Shown: positions 49,172-60,994 of the stretch, piece by piece | How positions within the stretch are numbered: the stretch's first letter is position 1 | Layout of the letters: each line of letters starts with the position of its first letter | Position numbers and translations under genes: made by a program | Source: Amoebidium appalachense | Taxonomy: Eukaryota; Ichthyosporea | Length of the DNA: 64,000 nt | NCBI GenBank assembly: GCA_963693365.1 | Contig: CAVNZM010000002.1 | Coordinates: 496,001 to 560,000 of the forward strand | Direction: 5' to 3' | The notes under the pieces: model-generated | The model's input: the letters and a program-made list of their open reading frames with translations, nothing else | Told to the model about the DNA's origin: nothing | The model's database searches: none

Positions 49172-49732
49172 ATGCAACATGTGGGCAGACTCTCCTTCAG
49201 CCGGGCCCCGCCCGCCCCCACCAACATCAACCCTGCACACGTGTTCACGCACGCCTTCCGGAGTCGTCGCCATGAGGGCGCCAGCCCCTTTGAAGGAATT
49301 CACGACACCATCCGCCTGGGAAGTCACGTGGTGGTTGCTATGGATACCAGGGGCCACGCGCACACGGGGGCGGTAAAGGTGCGCTATCACGACAAAGAGG
49401 GACACCCATGCAGCTACGAAAAATGGGCGGAGGTGTGGGACACACTGCTGGCAGATGCAACGGAAAACACGGACATGTGCGTGTGGACGTGCACGGATAC
49501 CCCCATGGGTGTTGAGCTGATGGATGCTAGCGAGAGGCAGGGGGTGAGAGAGAGATGTCTGAAAGCAGTAGGGTTGATTGTGGAAGTTGAAACATGGCGC
49601 ATGGGTGGAAGGGCGGGGAGGCAGTATGCGGCAAGTGTGTCGGTGCTGGTCGGGGAGAGGGCAAAGCTGCACCTGAAGGACGTGTGCAACAGGGTGTGCA
49701 CGCACATGCAACTGGCTTCTGGTGCTAATTAG
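49172..49732 (+). CDS. Uncharacterised single-exon protein, 186 aa
   Basis: An ATG at 49172 opens 186 codons of normal composition in a region where nearly everything else is low complexity. The codon pattern and mixed hydrophobic/charged sequence look like a real globular protein. No signal peptide, membrane segment or known motif is visible. The N-terminal 35 residues are basic and lack acidic residues (MQHVGRLSFSRAPPA...), so a mitochondrial presequence is possible. The middle has GSHVVVAMDTRGHAHTGAVK, which could be an SH3-like or beta-barrel start. A missing upstream exon cannot be excluded, because an orphan exon-like piece lies at 48912-48992. I do not know the function. Confidence 0.55.
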   Translation: MQHVGRLSFSRAPPAPTNINPAHVFTHAFRSRRHEGASPFEGIHDTIRLGSHVVVAMDTRGHAHTGAVKVRYHDKEGHPCSYEKWAEVWDTLLADATENTDMCVWTCTDTPMGVELMDASERQGVRERCLKAVGLIVEVETWRMGGRAGRQYAASVSVLVGERAKLHLKDVCNRVCTHMQLASGAN

Positions 49733-50660
49733 GGGTGGTATTACATAACCCGTATGCTTTGCAAACACCGTCTCAGTATGCTAACCCAAACGTATACATA
49801 CAGTACTGTACATATGCACGTATATGGCCCAGTGGCCTTGGGCTAGTCCCATGGCAATGCACGTCCGCATTTGGTGTTCGAATCATCCTGTCAATTATTT
49901 CTACTACATGTCGGCCGTGAGCGTTAGCTAACATGATACATACGCCCTGCTTAGGCTGTTACGGTACGTGTAGCTATAGCAACGGTTCGGTTCACTAATA
50001 TTAGTTGATTGTCTGCACAGGCGGCATAACATGTGAAGGTGGATATGACCAATAAAAAGCAATCAGTGATGGCAATAAAGAAATTTGCATCATAACCGAA
50101 GTTCGATTTCCTCTCTCCGTCCCATCCCCCCCCCCCCTCCCTTCCCCCCACCGGTGGTGGTGGGGAGGGGCGTCCTTCCACGATATTGGCAATATGAAAA
50201 AAACAGAGAACCCTCGTGGTGATGTTGCCATATTTGGCAGGCCTAGGACCTGGTGAACCGTCGCCCTCACATACTTCGATGGCACCTGCCTCCCTCCGGC
50301 TTAAAAGCCATATATGTAACACATGTGCTTGCCATATCCCCCCCCCCCCCCCCCGGCCCCCCCCTCCCCTCCCCCCCGCGGGTTGCCAGCGGTTTATGAT
50401 ACTGAGGCCCTTGTGCACTGTCAGTGTACACATGATCAGTGCAAATTTAAATCCGCTAATGTTAGTCCATTGTGGTTGCAGTGGGGTTGTATGCGTGCAC
50501 AAGCGTGCCCATGTGTGTGCGTGCGCACGTGATGTGTGTGTGTGGCTCTACTAAAGAACAAAAAAAAACACCATAAAGTTGGCACTAAAGAAGAGCGAAA
50601 ATTTTAGCCACACGCGCTCGGAACGAGCACATTCGCACACACACACGATGATGCACACAC

Positions 50661-50698
<38 letters not shown>

Positions 50699-50742
50699 TC
50701 ACGCGTGGTTGCGTATACACACACACACACACACACACACTG

Positions 50743-50777
<35 letters not shown>

Positions 50778-50781
50778 GTGC

Positions 50782-50823
<42 letters not shown>

Positions 50824-50944
50824 TCTCTGTTACAAGCATATAGCCACTCACATGCACATACGCACAGGCACCCTTGTGTGCGCGCGCACCCACACATCCC
50901 CCCCTCTCTTTCGAGGGTCTAACAAACTCTCCTCCCGTGCAGTT

Positions 50945-50982
<38 letters not shown>

Positions 50983-53118
50983 CAACCAACAGCCACCCCT
51001 TCTCTCTAAATTCAAGGAAACAATGCACACGGCATAAAACGAAGCCACAAAAAGCTTTTCACCGCAGTATGCGTCAACAACCCGCACACGCCCGCACACC
51101 GTGCCCGCAAACGCCAAAAGCACATCCGCGTGTTTTCGAGTTCGCCTGCCTGCCCGCCAGCCCACCCATGCACATGCACACGTAAATGCACACAGCCTAC
51201 AGAAGAAAATACAGAATTTTTTTTATTTTTTTTATTTTTTTTATTTTTTTATTTTTTTATTTTTTTTTATTTTATCCCGTTTCACTCCCGGCGAGGCACT
51301 GCCTCAGGGGAGCTTACCGTCTTCCGCCTAGACACAGATCGTACTGTATAGCACACTCATAAGTCAGGGAAGAAAATACAGAAGGGGGGGAAGAAAATGG
51401 AACGGAAAAAAAAGAAGAAGAAGGAAAGCTTGCAAGGAAAACAGAAAAATACGCGATGAACTCATTGGCAAGTTAGCCGCCAACTGCCCCAATCTCCCAA
51501 TATACATTTGGTACCCCATTGCATCATAGCGTCAAGTTTGATATTAGATGCATTATCAAAACCTGCATCTCTGAGCAGACATGTGCTCCACACACGTGCA
51601 CACACAAGAATGCAGGCCCAAATTTTAACCATTGCTACACTAGTACTAAGCGGCATTTCATATTTCAGAGGTTTGATTACAATGTATTCGTCTCGGCAAC
51701 TGAGGTCAAGCTACACCCTCCCTCCCCTACTAGTCCCCACCCCTTCTAACATGCACACAATGCAAGGCTACCGGGCTAGTGGAATATGGAAGCACCGAAA
51801 CGCAAACGGATGGCAGTCACAGACACAGAGTCTGACATGCATGCGACACTGTGCACACGAGATTTCAGTCCATTTTGCAGGCACACACCAAACACACATG
51901 CACACACATGCATACAGGTGCACGTGCACGCATACAGGTGCACGTGCATGCACACACGTGCATACAGGTGCACGTGCACGTGCACACACGTGCATACAGG
52001 TGCATGTGCACGTGCACACGTGCATACAGGTGCACGTGCACGTGCACACACGTGCATACAGGTGCATGTGCACACACGTGCATACAGGTGCATGTGCACG
52101 TGCACACACGTGCATACAGGTGCACGTGCACGTGCACACACGTGCATACAGGTGCACGTGTACATGCTCACACGTGCATACACGTGCACATGCACGTGCA
52201 CACACGTGCATACAGGTGCACGTGCACGTGCACACACATGCATACAGGTGCACGTGCACGTGCACACACATGCATGCAGGTGCACGTGCACATGCACACA
52301 CGTGCATACAGGTGACGTGCACACACATGCATACACGTGCACACACATGCACACACGTGCACGCAGGTACATTCTGGCACGTGCACCCGAGCACACACAT
52401 ACACACGCACTCAGGCAAGCAAGCATGTACATGCACACACAAAAAACACATGCAGACATGTGCACAAATACACGTACATCGCCAAAGGCACACACACACA
52501 CATGGTCACACACGAGCACATCCGCACATGCACACATCCGCACATGCATACGTGCGCACAACCTCAGTAGCTCAAACAGCTTGATCCAGGTCCACCCACA
52601 TTCACGAACATCACGAGGCACACAGACACATGTTATAGTTGGTGCAGCATTTACTTGCTAAATACACTAGAAGCATTCATTCGTCCTTCATGTTTACAAG
52701 ATAGTTCTGCGTAACAGTGCTGAGTCTTCTCAACACTACCTCACCCTCACAATAACTCCGACCTACATTCCTAAAGATGTGATATGAGACCTATCCTGAT
52801 AAAAGGAATACAACATCATATATATCGGGGAGAGAGTTACTCTTCCTCAGGCATCAGCATACATTCAAGCGTCATTACAATGGTCACCTGGGCAACACAG
52901 CCATCCACCCAACCCCACCACCGCATGATGTATGCACCTACTCTTCCCAAACCTCTGCCCACATATCACACCCATTGTGTCCCTTGTCCACACCGCACAC
53001 GCACACGCGCATCCGTTACATTCACGTGCACCTACAAACCTACCAGCACACACGCCTGTCTCTGCTTACAGCGCAGCACACATTCTAAACACACACCCGT
53101 GCACGTGCCCACACCCAA
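49733..53118. other. Intergenic region with microsatellites and a 24-34 bp minisatellite
   Basis: It holds unique sequence with no gene I can support, apart from (CA)n runs at 50661-50821, CT-rich DNA at 50940-50977, an A/T array of T7-8A units at 51218-51275, and a large GTGCA-rich minisatellite at 51895-52380. Confidence 0.5.
51895..52380. repeat. GTGCATACAGGTGCACGTGC minisatellite
   Basis: About 14 units of 24-34 bp share CGTGCATACAGGTGCACGTG, with internal ACGTGC repeats making the length vary. It is rich in CACGTG palindromes. The Cys/Thr-His frames through it are artefacts. Confidence 0.85.
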
Positions 53119-55102
53119 CTAGGCCATTGTAGGCAGCAGGCGGGAGACGGACAGCACGACATAGATGAAGGACAGCCCTATGCCCATAGCCATCACAAGC
53201 CCCACCTGTAACGCACACCGATCGGTGGGTATTGTGAATATTCAGTTTAATGACACTGTGATGAAAATTAGGTTTCTTTGCTAGCAGATAGAGAAGTACG
53301 TTTGTGGTTGCGTATGTGCTGGTGGTGGTGGTATGGGCGCGGGAGACGTTGGCGCGCGCAGGGGGAGGGGGGGGGGCGGGGGTTGTCGTCGGAATGTGTT
53401 TACAGAATACGAGTGCACAGTTATGTCGGACAACACAAATGCAGATTTGCAAATAAGAAAACACACGACGAGTATGCATCATAGGTAGATCCCATCCTCC
53501 TTACCCCTGGGATCGATAGGAAGGCCCGCGCAGGGGGAGAAGGGGGGGGGGGGGGGGGGGGGGGAGGGGGGGGAGGGAAGTGAGAAAGAGAGAGAGAGAG
53601 AGTGAGAGGGGGAGGGGAGGAAGTGTGAGAGGGAGAGAGAGAGAGGGAGACAGAAGTGTGCGTCACGGTGCGCACGTGTGTGTGTGTGTGTCAGCTAAAG
53701 GAGGGGAGTTTGGGGGTCGGAGGGGAGGGGAGGGGGAGGATGAGGGCACGGGGGGATGTGGTAAAAGACACGAGGGGGGGTGACAAGGCTGGGAAGAAGG
53801 GAGCGAGGGGGAGGGGGAGGGGGGGGGGGGGGTTGTGTGCTACGGTGTGTACTGCTCTTTTGGTAGCCATAAGGGTTGGTGGTGGTGATGGTGGAGGGGG
53901 GGGGAGGGGGGGTGCGGATCAGGGAAGAATGCTTAACACAGAGGAAGGGGACTCGGGGATGGCAAATGACATGTGCCTCATAATAGACCATGAAGGGTGC
54001 CGGGGGGTGGGGGGAGAGGGGGGGGGGGGGGGGGGAGGGGAGGAGGGGGGCAAAGTTGGCAGATTGAACAGAAGCTTGAGGGACTGGCACTCTGTCGGGA
54101 GGCCGAGGGGTGTAGGGGGGCGCCCGAAGCGGTGGAGGGGGAGGAGGGGGGAAGGGGCAAAATGGCTACCACAGAGTCCAAAAAGAAAACACCCACCCAT
54201 ACCCCGTGCCTCTGCCAAGCAGCACATGCACACACCTGTGGCTCGTAGATACCATTCTTGCACACCAACCCTATCAACACCGCAGTTATAGCCCCAGTAT
54301 ACGCCGTCACCAGCACGCCGAAAGCATTGAAGATGGTGATGATCAGAGGCCACCTTTTGATGTCTTTTCGAAACGTCCAGCAGGCAACCAGACCGGCAAC
54401 AGTGTGGATGCACAACATGGACATGAGCATCCAGAAGAACACAAACAGGAAGATGTCCTGCACAGAGCTGCATCGGATAAATGAGGAGGGCAAGTAATTT
54501 TTTTTAAAATGTTGCTCAAGGGAATGAAGGTAAAACAAGGCATTCCAAAGGACCACAGTTAACTGCCCAGAAACCAGCCAGTTAAAAAAACCTGTCGAGC
54601 TTGTGAGCACGAGTACATGCCAAAACACAAAAAATGGGGGGCACGTAGCGGTTGTTATCGGTCGGTTGTTATATAAGACAACGTTCAGAGGACACCGAGG
54701 GAGGCTACAAAACAACCAGGTGCATTTCCCCGCCCGCCCCATCACTGCTTCTTCATCCCCATCTCTTAAAAGACACACACACACAAACAAACACACACAC
54801 ACGCACACACACACGCACGCACGCACGCACACACACACACGCTGACACAAGCACACACATACAGACACAGACACACAGGAACAAACACACACACACACAC
54901 AGACACAGACATACAGACACAGACACACACACACACACACGTGTGACTCTTCGACTGAATTTTGCTTGCTTTTGCTTCACAGACACCCCCTCATTCCTAT
55001 TTTTACACCCACGCACACGATCTCCCTCCCTTCCTTCTCCGTCTCTTCGAACTTATTAATCACGTCCATACCTTGTGTATATATTTCTGCAATACCCCTC
55101 AG

Positions 55103-55133
<31 letters not shown>

Positions 55134-55464
55134 TTCTCACCCCAACCCCCCCCACCTCCCTCGTGCCCTCCACCCACTCTCCATAGAAGCCTTTGTCCTG
55201 TCTTTAAAAAGGTTCTGTCTCCCCCTGCTGCTTCCTCACCCGCCCGTACGCCTCCCTCCCATTTGCTCTGCATCGTGAACACACAAAATTGACTCTCCTC
55301 TCTTCCCACCTGCCTTGTTTGAATTCGTACCTACCCTATCCTAGGCCTCCCACGCCGACAACAAAGACTGTGTCAGGCACCAATCACGCCAAAAGCACAA
55401 ACAAAGCATACAGAACACACCTTAGGGCACTAGTGGGGTTGATGTCCAGCCAGGGGTTTGCCAT
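53119..55464 (-). CDS. Small four-helix membrane protein of unknown family, 5 exons
   Basis: Exons on the minus strand: 55464-55421, 55214-55178, 54989-54941, 54591-54236, 53205-53119. Phases agree at all four junctions and give 190 aa. The start ATG at 55464 has an A-rich context; the first 44 residues are cytosolic-looking and basic ([14 protein letters not shown], then [13 protein letters not shown]). Four hydrophobic segments follow: about 45-68, 86-108 ([15 protein letters not shown]), 118-145 and 163-185 ([20 protein letters not shown]). Short loops and the four-pass layout resemble tetraspan or MARVEL-type proteins, but no diagnostic motif (such as CCG) is visible, so the family is open. 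The donors of exons 3 and 4 lie directly in (GT)n runs. The model rests on splice phase and hydropathy only; exons 2 and 3 are short and less certain than exons 4 and 5. Confidence 0.68.
53395..53505 (-). repeat. Dispersed repeat, diverged copy
   Basis: It contains GAGTATGCATCATAGG and GATCCCATCCTCC with an upstream CGGACAACACAAATGCAGA block, as in other copies. It lies in the last intron of the four-helix protein gene. Confidence 0.6.
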
Positions 55465-55852
55465 CCTTCCTTTGCCCTCTCACATTCACCGGAGGTTTAT
55501 TATATTATGGGGTTACCCAGCCCGTGCATAAGCGTTCATGGCTGTGGTCAGGAAATACAACTACCCAAGCGGCTTCCTGGTGCAGAGAAAGGACACCGTG
55601 CACATATGACATACCAAAAAAACAAAACAAAAACTTCTCCTCGGTGGTCTAGGTGCCCACACACGAAACAAATCCACTTGTAAAGTGTGCAGTCTGCTGT
55701 GTGTACCTGACTCACACAATCAATGTGCTGGGATGAAGATCACAATCTTATACACGGACAGATACACGGACATGGCCACGGCCCTCTGAAAAATGGCCCC
55801 CGACTGGACCTGTTCGAATGGCCAGGTCTGGGTCCAGATGCATAATTGCCCG

Positions 55853-56318
55853 AATGGACCTGAAGTTCGATCGAAAGGCCAGGTCCAGGTCTGGCAGCGC
55901 GTGATGGAATGCGGCCAAATTCCACCAATGGAACCGGAAACCGGCCGGCGTTGGACTAACGGCAGGCCGCTGAATGCGTGAGTCACGTCCAGATTCGGTA
56001 GCAGCTGGACGTGCCAGCGGCGGCGGCTAGGTCAGGAGTGGTTTTAGGTTTTATAGAATCATTATTTTAGGTAATCGACTGGGATCACAGATTGATCGAC
56101 CAATCAGCTGTAATTAGACCGCATTCCTGCGATGGGATGACAGGCTGAAAACCGATGCATCGTTTTCCAGCCTGTCTGTCGTCCAGGTTCCGGACATTGG
56201 AATGCGGATTCTGGACGTCCAGATCTAATCCAACAGATCGTTGGTCTGATACGAGGAATTTGGCCGCATTCCATCACCCGCTGCCAGACCTGGACCTGGC
56301 CGTTCGAACAGGTCCACT
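55853..56318. repeat. Inverted repeat with arms of about 65-70 bp around a 330-bp loop
   Basis: The left arm 55853-55923 and the right arm 56255-56318 are reverse complements over GGCCAGGTCCAGGTCTGGCA and the following GTGATGGAATGCGGCCAAAT, with one small indel. A third partial copy of the WTCSNGQV-encoding start lies at 55803-55838. A separate short perfect hairpin, centred on CGATGCATCG, lies in the loop at 56139-56176. Confidence 0.75.
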
Positions 56319-56689
56319 TGGCGTGCGGCACCGGGCCGCACCAGTCTTACCAGTCCGCACCGGGGCAGCCTGCCAGTGTGCCTGTCACTCACTGTCGAAG
56401 TGCCCGCTGATGGCATCCCACCCCCACCTCGGTGGTGCATCCCCCCCCCCCCCCCCCCCCCCCCCCCGCTCACCCTCAACCTCCCCCATCCCCCTGGCGC
56501 GCTGGGCAAACACCTCTCAAAGCTTATGGTGCTCATGATGCGGGTGATGTGTGTGTGTAATCATCGTGTTGTTTGGACGAGCGGAACAATATTCCCGACT
56601 CTACAACAATGTGAGTACTGTGTTGCCACAGTGCGCGTGGGTATTGCATGCTGTGTGTGTACGTGCGCGCACACACGTGTGTGTTGGAC

Positions 56690-56817
56690 ATTGTGTTCAT
56701 AGAAGCTAGTTCTAGTGCACGTTGTTCCTTCTGTAAGTCAGAAATGATTGCATCTTGTGAGGCCAACCTCTGCTCCAGTAGTTGGACTAGTTGCTGCAAC
56801 TGTAAGTTGTCAGACAT
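56690..56817 (-). CDS. Possible first exon or gag-like start encoding a coiled coil
   Basis: From the ATG at 56817 the frame starts MSDNLQLQQLVQLLEQRLA and continues as a leucine/glutamine heptad coiled coil of about 40 residues, ending near a gtccaac donor at 56689. The frame stays open to 56533 but becomes Cys/His/Thr-rich. N-terminal coiled coils of this kind occur both in ordinary genes and at the start of retrotransposon gag proteins. No downstream exon was found, so this is a weak call. Confidence 0.3.
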
Positions 56818-56900
56818 AGTGTCGTGTATGATGGGTAACTAGTCTATGTGTTTTGTGCACTGAAAACGACAGTAGAAAAGTGTAAATCAAACGTTCTGCT

Positions 56901-58380
56901 TCCCATGTTTGTGACGTGGGAGGCACTGCTTTATATAGTCGTTGGCCACCTCATGGTGGCCTCGTGTGCACCCTGGTGGTGGGCCATGTACAGCATGGCC
57001 GAAAAGAGAGCACAATGAAAACAAGTCGTTAAAGATATAAAAGTTAACTGTGCACGTTGAGTGGCTAGTTAACTTGTACTAAAGCACACAAATAAACGTG
57101 TTTAACACACCAATTGCAGTTAAACGTAAATCTTACTTCACACAACTAAAAATATTCTGAGAATATCCGGGAATAAAGCACACTACCACTCTAAGAATAG
57201 AATCCTGTGGCAAATATAGACGTCATGACATCATCTGAACCGGGAATATTAATTAATGAGCACAATTAGGACGTTGCTAGTGAAGCTCGTCATTGGTACA
57301 GTTTTGGCTCAAACATATAACTACCATATATGAATATGACCGTAAACAAAAAGCTCTATGCACTCGAGTGAGTGTTGAAACAATTATTCAATTGCTCAGA
57401 AACTTTCTCTAACAGACATTGCTAGCCGGGAGTACCAGTGTACTCCAACAGTGTGTACATGTGTGTGTGCACGTGCACGTGTGAAGCCACGGCATGTTCA
57501 CTTCGTGTGACAGTGGTACCGTGCCTGAGTTTGTCTACTTTCATTGTGTCACAGCAGACACACGTTTATGTTAATAACATATATGTGCGTCAGTTTGGGT
57601 GTATGTGTGTTGATCATCGTTGTTGGCGTTGCGTGGATGCCATGCACGTGTATGCGCCATCAGTAATAAGTATCTAGTACATAGAGAGAGAGGTGGGTGG
57701 CCACGGAAATTTAACGGGGAGCAAAGTTTAAGATTTTCGAGAGGCTCGCGGAGAGAGGAGGGTGTGTGTGTGTGGGGGGGGAGGGGAACACGGGGAGTGA
57801 CTCGAGGGAAGGGACTCCGAGAAAGGTTCGCCGAGAAATATGTGCCACGATCCATGTGTAATATGCGAGGGATTTGGGCGCGTTTACTCGAGCTCAGTGC
57901 AGCTTCCTGAGTCCTTCTGACGACGTGAGTTTTAAATGTGTTCGCCTGTGTTCCACGGAGCATGTGTGTGCCAGTAAGTCGCAGCATGTGTTCTTTAGTG
58001 CGTACGTGAATGCGGGCACGAGTGTGTAGATGTGCCACTGTCTTAGAGTAGTACTCCCGGGTACTACTGGGCGGATGTGACACTAGTGTACACATGCATC
58101 GTGTTATATATGTGAGCGTTTCAATTTAATGGGAAAAATACCGGGTAAGAAAGCAAGTGTAAATCTTGGAGGTTTCTTCTTCGAATCCCCCTGCAAACAC
58201 TCGCTCCCATGCGCCGTGTGACCACACGTCCTTTATGTATGTTCAGGTCCACGGAACTGTCGACAGACAACCAATGATCCGGATAGCAGGCAAATTCAAA
58301 TACACATCCCCAAAATGGTCGGTTGAGACATAAGCTATTAAAGGTGGTGTTCACCGGTATGACCATTCACTCTGGAAACT
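56901..58380. other. Intergenic region without supported genes
   Basis: It is unique sequence of moderate AT content with several stop-rich frames. I see no exon with both splice sites and coding composition, no RNA gene and no long repeat. Confidence 0.45.
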
Positions 58381-58382
58381 TA

Positions 58383-59323
58383 CAGCAAAATTGGAAAATC
58401 GGGCCACTTTTTTAATCGGGCCACCTTGGATGTAACTTCGCTTAAAGCCCCATCTTAGCTCCTGCGGAAGTATAGTAAAACCCCTCGTGCATACTTGCAT
58501 ATCTTTCCGTCGAATAAATCCAGTCAAAAGAAAAAAAAAAAAAAGAAAAACCCCCCCCCTCCTTTTTGGTGTCGCTGGACGGTATACACTAAGAGCTATA
58601 AGGAGACACCCGGAGGGCCAGGGCCGCTGTTGATATGGGCTGGTGGAGGCGGTTCAAAACACGACGATCCTGAAAAAACGGCCAAGATTTTAAGGATCAT
58701 GGCGACCTGGTGTATGAACTAAAGCCCCCAAAAATTCGAAAAAATATGGAAAATTTTGTTTTAAAGTAGGTGAGCATATATTACATATATATATAGAATT
58801 ATTGTATACATATTATGATATTAATTTGTACTTGTTAAACACACTGCAGAGCATGAGATGTACGGCGTCAAGAACATGCATATACAGTACGTGATGCTGA
58901 TGTTGCCATAGCACCTCCCGGTAAGCAAGCTTTCGCATAAAGAGCGGATGTAACAGCCGTGAACCATAGAAAAATGCTAGCTATTATTAGAGCTAACTGC
59001 TTTTCCACGACAATATTGTAGTAGCACAGAGCTTTATGTCAACACCACAGGCGCATCTCTGCAGGCCACGTCCGAGCCTCAGTCGCGGGCCGAATAAAAA
59101 ATATTCCAAAATGAGGTGCACATGATCGTCGCCGTCGCTAGTAAAAAAAAAAAATCCTATTTTTGTTGACTTTCATATATGTATATATGTATTAGTAGTA
59201 TTTAAAGTATTTTTTCCTTATTTTTGGCGATTTGTTTTCTTCTTTTTTACATATGAAAAAAGGTGTATGCACAATCCGCTGCCGAAAAGTATCGAAAAGT
59301 GGCCCGATTTTCCAATTTTGCTG
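58383..59323. mobile_element. Non-autonomous Tc1/mariner-type element (MITE), 941 bp
   Basis: The ends are perfect 29-bp inverted repeats starting CAGCAAAATTGGAAAATCGG (58383-58411 and 59295-59323). Both ends are flanked by TA (58381-58382 and 59324-59325), the target duplication of the Tc1/mariner superfamily. The CAG outer end also fits that group. No transposase frame is present inside, so it must have moved using a transposase made elsewhere. The perfect ends imply a fairly recent insertion. Confidence 0.85.
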
Positions 59324-59325
59324 TA

Positions 59326-60207
59326 TACGTAAACCTTGTAAAAGTGCTCTGTCTGTAATAAGCTTAGTTCCAGTTTGGCAGACCCTTGAAAACACGCCGT
59401 GGCACAGCGCTAGCGGTACGAGCGTTGGCCGTTTGATGCGCTGGTCTTCGATATTTTCTTTAGTTTTCAAACATATGCATGCCTTTCATGATTGTCCTCT
59501 CTTGTGGTATATTATACCGGATATCTAGTATGGATGTACACAGGTTGAGATATACGCGCACGTGTACATGTATATATACCACTGTGTTTGATCTTAGGCA
59601 GGCCAGTATGCATGTCCCCCCAGTCTTGTGCGCATGAGCATAGAGTTAAACATATGTGCACGTGCAACTTGCAGGATTATTCATGGGAAAACAGATATAA
59701 TAGTCACATGGGACCGACACGTAGTAGAGGAACCATGAGCGTTCAATAAGTTATAGTTTTTATCATGGGAAAATATGCAAGTAGCCGTGAGGTATGACTG
59801 TGGAATGCATCGATAATCAAGTACTGTCACCCGATTGGCTCACTAGGTTTATTGGAACCGTGATAGCCATGGGACAGAACCGTGAACCGTATGTGATTGG
59901 CTCTCGTAGCCAAAAAGCACATACCGATGCGCATGTCTGAGTCGCTGTGCGAGCTCCGATATAAGGGCATGTCGGGGGCTTCAGAGCTCACTCAGTGTGC
60001 TCGGCTTACTAGGTGTAAGTAGGACTAGCACGTAACTAAGCAAAGCGTGGTCTAGTCAACCCCGTTCATTTATAAACATATTGTTTGTCACAGACACACG
60101 ATCATATTATACAACAGCTGAGCTACACCCCCTGCAGCGCTAGTTCTTGCGCTGCAAGTGTGCTCGTATCAAGCAAGTACTATGTTTTTAGTTGTTTGGG
60201 TTCTAAC
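59326..60207. other. Region upstream of the two-frame membrane protein
   Basis: Possible signals are a GATATAAG element at 59957 and a potential 5' UTR intron from the gtaagt at 60016 to the tttgtcacag ending at 60093. A degenerate tRNA-like patch lies at about 59395-59450 (GTGGCACAGCGCTAGCGG). Nothing else is supported. Confidence 0.35.
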
Positions 60208-60994
60208 ATGTCTAACCACCTTGGTGACAACAATGCCGGCCCTAGTGGCCTGCATGGGGGGGAAGCTAGAAACGCCGACCTCATTTTCCTTGAAGAACTC
60301 GGCTATAATGTTCCCCTTTCCCCCCCCAGCGCTTCACCGTGGCACCCTCCTGGAGCAGACATTCCGTTGCTCGACCGTGTCTACTTCCGCTCACACGACT
60401 TGCAACACGACAATCAATACTGCTTCTCTTTTCATTCAGGGGAAACCGACTACGGCCAATCATTTGACCCCGAAGACCTGCCACCTGAAGATAATCGACA
60501 TTCATCAGTCGACCTTCTCCACGGGCTGGAAGTCGAGGTCAACGCAAACGCAAGCAGAGGCACCAGACGCCCTGGTACGCGCCCTAACGGAGTATGCAAA
60601 TTTGCACAACAAGACGGGCGTGAGCCTGGCAGCTTGGTGCTGGTGCGTTCTTGGGTGTCTCCTTCTGTTCATGCTGCTGGCATTTTTGGTATCGAAGTTT
60701 GCCAGCTGTACAGCGCGCACGGCACTGTACCGTTCGTCGTCGGCACTCACCATGCTCCACCAACAACTACTCGCCCTCGCGAATGTATTCACTTCCAGGC
60801 AAAACTACGCGTGCCTTTCAGGGCAGTCTTCCCCCATCACTAAGTCACATGAATTTATCAATCAGTTAGTGACTCTTAGTCGTGGTGAGCTCGACCTAGT
60901 GGTTACTGTAAACATCTGTACACGCCGTACATGTTTACTATTACGAATATACTGTACATATCATAGTGATCACGTAGATATTGTGTACATATGA
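60208..60994 (+). CDS. Membrane protein encoded in two overlapping frames, running into the LTR
   Basis: The ATG at 60208 opens a frame (to 60843) whose first about 115 codons have strong coding character and an acidic soluble sequence (FLEELGYNVPLSP, then DPEDLPPEDNRHS). From about 60560 the coding character moves to the +1 frame, which encodes DALVRALTEYANLHNKTG, a strong membrane segment (WCVLGCLLLFMLLAFLV) and a 70-residue tail. That frame stops at 60994, 88 nt inside the LTR that begins at 60907. One change of frame near 60545-60570 would give a single-pass membrane protein of about 260 aa. This could be an indel, recoding, or an old envelope-like gene of a retroelement. The position right before an LTR and the single membrane anchor suggest an envelope-like role, but no fusion peptide or furin site is visible and no polypurine tract precedes the LTR. 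Confidence 0.45.

Noticed and set aside
59395-59455. tRNA-like patch (GGCACAGCGCTAGCGG...GGTCTTCGAT)
   Set aside because: It is suggestive of a tRNA-derived repeat, but the T arm and acceptor stem do not pair.
60182-60560. Signal-peptide-like start in the second frame (MFLVVWVLTCLTTLVTTM) as the true start of the membrane protein
   Set aside because: The following about 100 codons in that frame have weak coding character, whereas the first frame is clearly coding there. Kept only as an alternative.
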